From Sipunculus nudus (taxonomy: Eukaryota > Annelida > Sipuncula > Golfingiida > Sipunculidae), in NCBI GenBank assembly GCA_026874595.1, contig CM049306.1, positions 25,781,519-25,845,518 on the forward strand: a stretch of DNA of 64,000 nt, read 5' to 3'. Each line of letters begins with the position of its first letter. Positions within the stretch are counted from its first letter, which is position 1. Below the pieces are notes generated by a model. It was not told where the DNA came from. It saw only the letters and a list, made by a program, of their open reading frames with translations, and searched no databases. The translations under genes were made by a program, and so were the position numbers. This document shows positions 40,201-49,200 of the stretch, piece by piece.

Positions 40201-43200
40201 CATATGCAAAATTTAAGGCAGATAAGTCAAACCACTACATGTATATGAGTGATTTTAGCCCGTGGCAGACAATCACATGGACGCTGAGCAAAAATGGTTG
40301 CAGGTGACGGCACCAGTTTTGCGTATGATAAAGAGCTATGTGAGAACTATACACATGCAAAACTTTGGCCCAATCGGTCAAACGGTTCCCAAGATATGAG
40401 CTTGGATGTCTGCTGCATAAACTAGAATGCAGGTGGCTCCACCTGTCATAAACTCAAGAGAGCTGTCGGGGATGTATTTTAGCCAGATATGTCAAACCAC
40501 TGCCGAGATATGAGTGATTTTAACCCATGGCAGACAAACAGACAGGAGCTGTGCAAAAATGGCTGTAGGTGGCGCCACCAGTTTTGCGTATGTTATAAAG
40601 CTCTCCAAGGGCTACATTTGTGCAAAAAATTTTCCTGATCAGTCAAACGGTTCCCGAGATACGAGCTTGGATGTCTGCAGCGTAAACGTGAATGTAGGTG
40701 GCGCCACCTGTCATAAAATCAGAAAAGCTATCCAGGATGTATACGCATGCTGAATTTCAGGTGAATTAGTCAAGTCACTGCAGAGATATGAGTGATTTTA
40801 ACCCAAGGCAGACAAACAGATGGACACTGTGCAAACATGGTTGCAGGTGGCGCCACCATTTTTTGTGTATGTTATAAAGCTCTCCAAGGGCTACATTTGT
40901 GCAAAAATATTTTCCTGATCGGTCAAACGGTTCCAGAGATATGAGCTTGGATGTCTGCAGCGTAAACTAGAATGCAGGTGGCGCCACCTGTCACAAAATC
41001 AGAAAAGCTATCCAGGATGTATACGCATGCCAAATTTCAGGTGAATTAGTCAAGTCACTGCAGAGATATGAGTGATTTCAACCCAAGGTAGACGAACAGA
41101 TGGACACTGTACAAACATGGTTGCAGGTGGCGCCACCATTTTTTGTGTATGTTATAAAGCTCTCCAAGGGCTACATTTGTGCAAAAACATTTTCCTGATC
41201 GGTCAAACGGTTCCAGAGATATGAGCTTGGATGTCTGCAGGGTATACATGAATGTAGGTGGTGCCACCTGTCACAAAATCAGAAAAGCTATCCAGGATGT
41301 ATATGCATGCCAAATTTCAGGTGAATTAGTCAAGTCACTGCAGAGATGAGTGATTTTAACCCAAGGCAGACGAACAGATGGACACTGTGCAAACATGGTT
41401 GCAGGTGGCGCCACCATTTTTTGTGTATGTTATAAAGCTCTCCAAGGTCTACATTTGTGCAAAAAAATTTTCCTGATCCGTCAAACGGTTCCCGAGATAT
41501 GTGGGTTTATGTGTGGAAACAGATGCACAAACGGACGCAGAGCGCAGAGGAAAGGTCAGAGGTCAAAACAAAATCGGGGCGCAGCAGTTCACATGTGACC
41601 CGAACATAATCCCAGGTTTCGTAAAATTCCGCCCAGCGGTTACGGAGGAGTTCTCTGTTTTGGCGGATACAATTATGTAGAGCTGACAACATGAGGATCA
41701 CTGTTATTATAAGGATGAGCTGTCAATAAATTCAAAGCCAAGAGTTTACTGGCATCAATCTGAAACAAACCGGATTACAGGATTAGTATAAAGTTGACCT
41801 GACAACATGAGGATCACTGTCAATATTAGTATAAGCTGTCAATAAAAGCAGAGCCAAGAAGTTACTGGTAATAACCTAAGACAAACCAGGAAAGCAGGAT
41901 TGGTAAGCAAACCTGACAATGTGAGGATCACTGTCAATCTGAAGATGTGCTGCCAGTCTGAATCAAACAATAACAGCAGGGTTAGTAGGCAGGGATGACA
42001 TTATTCAGGTAAAAAATATGCATTACCTCAAAAGTGATAGGGTTTATAATAATCCTACATTTGTTATTCAGATACTGGAGCTTTTGTATCAAATTTTAAA
42101 TTATTCTCAGGTGTACCTTAGAGCTCAGAGGATATAGGTCACTGTGACCTAATTTAAGATTTCCAAGGAGATTTTTTATGGACCTTCAGGGGTGTTCATT
42201 TAGAATTTCTAGGTCCAGCAGTTACAATTTGTGCCCTGTTAATGGTCAGATGGACCATGGACAAAGAGTGATCACTATAGCTCAGATGACTTTCATTCTG
42301 ATGAGCTAAAAAACTACTATGGAGATGTTATGTTGTTGAAATAAAGGTTAAAAAGGCACAAACTTTAAATAAAATATACAGATTTAATTTTTTTTGTTTC
42401 CTTATGCTTACTTTTTACTATATTTCAAATCCTTACCTAATTATCTTATACTGAATGAACTAAAGAGTATGAAATGTGTATGTCCAGAAATTTCCTGTGG
42501 AAACAGATCTGTTCTAGATAAATGGCCAAGTACATGTCCAATTTGTCCATGTTTACAGCTTTCTATTATTCATGAAGAACAATTCTCTATCCATAAGTAA
42601 TTTCTATGCAGTAAGCTTCATCAAATATATATTTTATTTGATACCTACTGATACATGATATGATCACATTTGCAAATTTTACTAATACATTACTGGTATA
42701 ACAAGTGACCCATGGGTCATGATGCTCAGCCGATTGAAATGTTGACAATACGTCCTTGCACAGACAACTAATTATGATAATGTAGGTGGAATCATTGTTC
42801 ATGCATATTAGCTTAAGTTCATCCAGACCCATAAGCACAACAAATTTGATGACAATCCAACCTTCCCCTAGGAATCTGGGAATTTGTGTTTATTTTGCAT
42901 TATATCTTGGGTGCTCAACATACCCCAAAACTCTAAGAATATAGGTCACAGTGACTGAATTTCAGGTTTCTGGGGAAATCTTTTGAGGAACTCTCAGGAT
43001 GTCAAGTTAGTAGATTCTGGGCCAATGGCTATGATTTGTGCCCTACTTTGGTATCAAATTTTCAATTATTCTGCGGGGTGTTTATAAGCCCCATAGCCCA
43101 GAGAATATGGGTAATAGAGACCTAATTTCAAGTTTCTAAGTATATTTTACACAGACCTCCATGGATGTCAAGTAAGAAGATTCTAGGACCAATGGTTACA

Positions 43201-46200
43201 ATTTGTGCCCTGTAAACAGACAACTGCATCTTTGAAGGTCTCAAAAAAAGAAAACAAAAATGTGTAAATTTAAAAAAATCCAGGTGGCACCACCAGTCTG
43301 TAAGAACTGATGAAACACTCCATGATGAATATGCATGCAAAGAATCAGGATAATCAATGCACTTGTTGTTCGGATACTGGAGCTTTTGCATCAAATTTTA
43401 GTTATTCTAAGGGGTACTTCTAAGCCTAATTCCAGGTTTCCATGAAGACTTTTCATGGACCCCTCTGGATGTAAAATTAGAAGATTTCAGGTTCAGGGGT
43501 TATGATTTGTGCCCTGTTAACAGAGGACCACATCTTTGAAGGTCTCAAAAATAAAGATAAAAATGCATAAGATTTTTTTTAAAATACAGATGGTGCCACC
43601 AGTCTGTAGAAACTGATGAAACACTCATTGATGCATATGCATGCAAAGAATAATGCCGATCTATGATATAGTTGTTCAGATACTTGAGCATTTGTATCAA
43701 ATTTTTCATTATTCTTGGGGATACTTAAGAGACCCATAGCTTGAAGAATATGGGTAACAGAGACTTTATACCAGGTTTCCAAATAGACTTTTCTTGGACC
43801 TCTCTGGATGTAAAGTGAGAAGATTCCAGGTCTAGCAGTTACAATTTGTGCCCTGTTAACAGATGACAGCATGTTTTAAGGTCTCAAAAAAAAAGAAAAA
43901 AATTGTAAAAAATCGAAAAAATACAGGTGGCACCACCAATCTGCAGAAACTGATGAAACACTCCATGATAAATATCCATGCACAGAATCATGGTGATCAT
44001 TGCATAAATTGTTCAGACACTCGAGTTTTTGTAGCAAATTTTTCATTATTCTGGGGGGTACTTCAGAGCCCCATAGCTTGAAGAATATGGGTAACAGAAG
44101 CCCAATTCCAGGTTTCCAAGGTGGTTTTTACAAGGACCTCTCTGGATGTAAAATAAGAAGATTCAAGTTCCAGTGGTTAGGATTTGTGCCCTGTTAACGG
44201 ATAGACGGCCGGATGGCCAGACAGACAACGGACAAAGAGTGATTGCTATAGCTCAGTCAGCTGAGCTAAAAATGTACATTTGAATTACATTATAATATAT
44301 ATATTGTAATACTGACCGAATAGCATAGGTCATATGTTATTTCATAACAAGGGGCTTGACACCTATTATTGAACTGGACAATATGGAGGCATAGTTGTTG
44401 GTATATTTTAACCCAGACCAATAGAAAATAGCAACTGCAATGTAAACCTGTATGTATGAGGCCTTGGGTTAGAGAAAGGGAGAGAGAGGACAATAAAATA
44501 ACTACCTCCTTTGACCTTATCAATTTCTGATATGCATGTTATGAATGGACTTTAATATGACAAAATAAAAATAAAATATTCATTCCGTATATGGTTTGTT
44601 AAAATCCAATAATGATATGTAGGGTATACATTTGTAACAATATGTTCAGCATACTGTAAACTGAAAGTTTAAATTTCTATAACAGGTGATTTTGGAATAG
44701 TGTCATTTCAGTGCATATGTTCTGCCCTGTTTAATAAACAGACTCAATTATAAACATGTAGTAGTCTTTCATCCTAAATCACTGGCACCCTTTTATTTAC
44801 ACTAATATCTTCAAGTGTTGTTAGTTTATAAAATGTCAAATTCATGAACCATTTATCCCCCTTTGTCAATGATGTTTACTCAAACACTTTGTAAGGTAAT
44901 AGAATGACCCATTATTGCTGGCCTTTCTCAGATGGTTCACATTGTTGTCATTTTTTTACCATATTGGCTTATTACTTGGATACAGAACAAACATTTTCCT
45001 GTGTAAACATCATTTGTAGTAATCAATTATACGCTCTGTGTTTAATTTAATTGAAATCCACTAATTGTTACATTTGCACTGTTTTTTTGCAATGAACTCC
45101 TAGAAATAAGCCCTATGGCAATACTGCAAACATCAAATTCACCTTGAAGGAATAACATATTCATCCACCTTCAGCCAAATATCAAACAAACATGAGTTGG
45201 ATATCCCCTGTTCCTTATTTTTATTACTTTAAGCTGATATGAAAGAATTAAAATATTTAATTATATTGGTTCATCAAGTTAATTTATTTATAAAGTTCAT
45301 GTCAAATCTTAGCCTCTCACACCTTGACATCAATAACCGATGTATGTATTAATTTTCACCAAACACCCAACAATCATGATTCGACCAGCTGCTCATTGCA
45401 TATGCAAATGAGTAAATTATATATTAACAAGAGAACTGGATTTGAAGCAGACAAACCATTTAATCATATTAAATATGCTCTAGAGTAACATCATTTTTTT
45501 AATTTTCCATTCAGTATCGCTATTCCCATTTTGTATATATGTATATATATATATGCAAATTAGTTGATAAATTATGCAAATATGTAAATTAGGTTTAAAA
45601 AAAATACATATTACAAATAATAAGTGAAATGAAAAGTAATTATTTAAATAGCCGTACTGTAAAATAATATTTTTAAAGCAAATATTTAAGTTATGATCTT
45701 ATTATGAAAAGATCACTACCATTAATCTCAATAATTTGTATTATTTCCATAATTTATCTGCATTTTATTAATTATCTAATACTTATAAAAGGAATTCGGT
45801 TCACGTTTGTTCGCAATGTTCTCTAAAACCGTGTTGTGTACAATAATGTGCCATACATCATTTTAAAGGTTATTATCCCCGCAGTGACATAGGCGATATG
45901 AAAATAAATATTTTTTAATATACACATAATTTTGAGTGATTTTTCTGTTATTTTACCGAGCACAGCCGAACTGCCTAAGGCAATCACCGGAATGCGTGCA
46001 TCGTGGTCACTTAACCTCTTACACTAAGGACTATTGTTCATATGAATAACGGTTGCTTTCAATAAAGGATTTGACCCACGTGTGTGGTCTGTAAAAGAGA
46101 AAAACACATGTTTCTCGCTTTATGAAATGTAGAGTTTAACCCTGGAGGATTAATAACAAAACCTAATTCAAGGTCCCAATTTCAGGAACAGGGCTGGGGT

Positions 46201-49200
46201 GGTGGCAGGGTTTCAGGCCTCAAAATTTGTCTAATACGATAAAAAAAAGGTTGAGGTTTCTGAAAATGGGATACGCCTCGGACCCACTGCATGGAGTCCC
46301 ACTGGGTCCGCTTCTGCTACTTATGATGTCTGCATATTTCTGTTTCCTTCTTCAGGAACAGTTTCCTTGCAATATACATATAATTAATCTTCATGTGTTC
46401 CTCACATCAACCTATTCTTTATACGTCCAACGATAGAAACCAGTCAAATATCAACGAAACACTGTATGCCTCCGCGTCTCATTCCGGTTCGCAATGTAAA
46501 CCATCACTGACCAGGTCTGTAAGGTAAACATACCGGGGTATGATTTTTGCCACGAGGACAGCCCCACAAAATAACAGTAAAAATATTTGTACATTTCGTA
46601 TTCCGAGAGTACCCCACTAAAAATCTATAATTTCTTTTAACTTTCATAATAAAAAAATGAGCCAACATTCAATATCTCAGTAAATATATCTCCCAAACCC
46701 CGGTAAAAAGCCTGGTATACCGGGTTTATCAGCTAGTAAAAGATATGAGAGTTTATACAGACATTTGTTATAAATTTAAATGTTTTAATATTTGACAATT
46801 TAAAATATTTTAATCTGTCTATAAAAGCCAAATAATCAACAGTTTATTTATTATATAATTAATTCCAATAATTAATTCAGATATGCAAATTTATGCAGTT
46901 ATCTTATTAAATAGGTAGAATAAAACATTTTTAGTGGCAGGAATCCACTCTACAGGAAAAATGGAGAAAAGTTGTCCACTGAGGATAATCAAATTGTTCT
47001 TGGGTTACCCCTGTCTATAATGGTGGTTTTAGAGCGATATATAACCTTGATTTTTAAACACCATTAAACAAAGAATGCGGAAGAAACAAGTGACCCAGGG
47101 GTCATGACGCTCAGCTGACCAGGAAGACATTGACAAAAGTAATTTTATCATCTGAATGTCAAATTTGAATGAAATACTTTTTCCAAACTTGACCTTTTGT
47201 ATAAAATCATCCAATATTCATTGGGGTACTATGGAGCTCTGTAGCATGAAGGATATGGGTAACAGACACCTATTTTCAAGGTTTACAAGATGACTTTTCA
47301 GGGGTCTCCCAACATGTCAAAAAATAAAATTCTAGGTCCAGTTATTATGATTTGTGCCCTGTTAACAGATGACCAAATGTTTATTCTGGGGGGTATTTCA
47401 AAGCCACATAGGATGAAGGATATGGATAACAGAGATGTAATTTCAGGTGCACAAGGAGACTTTTCAGGGGCCTCCCAGCATATCAAGAAAGGAGATTCTA
47501 GGTCAAGTCATTATAATTTGTGCTCTGTTAACAGATGACCAAATCTTTATTCTCGGAGCCATAGCATGAAGGATATGGGTAACAGAGACCTAATTTCAGA
47601 TTTCCAAAGAGACTTTCCAAAGGCCTCCCTGCATGTCAAGAAAGAAGATTCTAGGTCCAGTCATTATGATTTGTGCCCTGTTAATATATGACCAAATCTT
47701 TATTCTGGGGGGTACTTCAGAGCCCCATAGCTCACAGAATATGGGTAACAGGGACCTTATTTCAGGTTTCCATGTAAACCTTTTATGGGCTTCCCTGGAG
47801 GTGAGGACAGAAGATTCTAGGTCCAGTCATTATGATTTGTGCCCTGTTTACAGATGACTATATGTTTAAAGATCACAAAAGTAGAGAAAAAAAATCGTAA
47901 AAAATAAAAAAAATATAGGTGGTGCCACCAATCTCCAAAAATTGATGAAACACTCCATGATCAATATCCATGCAAAGAATCATGGTGATTAATGCATTAG
48001 TTGTTCAGATACTTGAGCTTTTGTATTAAATTTTGCATTATTCTGGGGTGTACTTCACAACCCCATAGCTCGAAGAATATAGGTCACAGTGACCGAATTT
48101 CAGGTTTACAAGGAGAATTTCCATAGACCTCCCAGGATGTCAAGTAAGAAGATTCCAGGTCTAGCGGTTACGATTTGTGCCCTGTTAACAGACAGACGCC
48201 TGGATGGCCAGACGGACGACGGACAAAAGGTGATCCCTATAGCTCAGATGACTTTCAGTCAGCTGAGCTAAAAATTGAAAAAATACAGGTGGCGCCACCA
48301 GAATGCAGAAACTGATGAAACATTTCATGATCAATATCCATGCAAAGAATCATGGTGATCAATATAATAATTGTTCAGATACTTGAGCTTTTGTATCAAA
48401 TTTTCCATTATTCTGGGGGGTACTTCGGAGCCCCATAGCTCAGAGGTTTTGGGTAACAGAGACCTAATTTCAAGTTTTTAAGGAGACTTTTCATGGGCCT
48501 CTCAGCATGTCAAGAGAGAAGATTCTAGGTCCAGTTGTTACGATTTGTGCCATGTTAACAGATGACCGCATCTGATGAGGTCTCAAAAATATTGGTAAAA
48601 ATTCGTAAAAATAAAAAAAATACAGGTGGCGCCACCATACTGCAGAAACTGATGACACATTCCATGATCAATATCCATGCAAAGAATCATGGTGATCACT
48701 GCAATAGTTGTTTAGATACTTGAGCTTTTGTATCAAATTTTCCATTATTCTGGGGGGTACTTCGGAGCCCCATAGCTCAAAGGTTATGGGTAACAGAGAC
48801 ATAATTTCAGGTTTCCAAAGAGACTTTTTATGGACCTCCCTGCATGTCAAGAGAGAAGATTCTAGGTGTAGTCGTTACGATTTGTGCCCTGTTAACAGAT
48901 GGCCGCATCTTAAGAGGTCTCAAAAATAGAGAAAAATATTGGTAAAAATCGAAAAAATACAGGTTGCGCCACCAGTCTGCAGAAACTGATGAAACACTCC
49001 ATGATCAATATCCATGCAAAAAATCATGATGATTAATGCATTAGTTGTTCAGATACTTGAGCTTTTGTATCAAATTTTCCATTATTCTGGGGGGTACTTC
49101 AGAACCCCATAGCTCGAAGAATGTAGGTCACAGTGACCTAATTTCAGGTTTACAAGGAGAATTTCTATAGACCTCCAAGGATTTCAAGTAAGAAGATTCC

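Noticed and set aside
42394-42600. Small cysteine-rich open frame (68 codons)
   Set aside because: It has six or more cysteines but no signal peptide, no known pattern and no neighbouring exon signals; composition alone is not enough.
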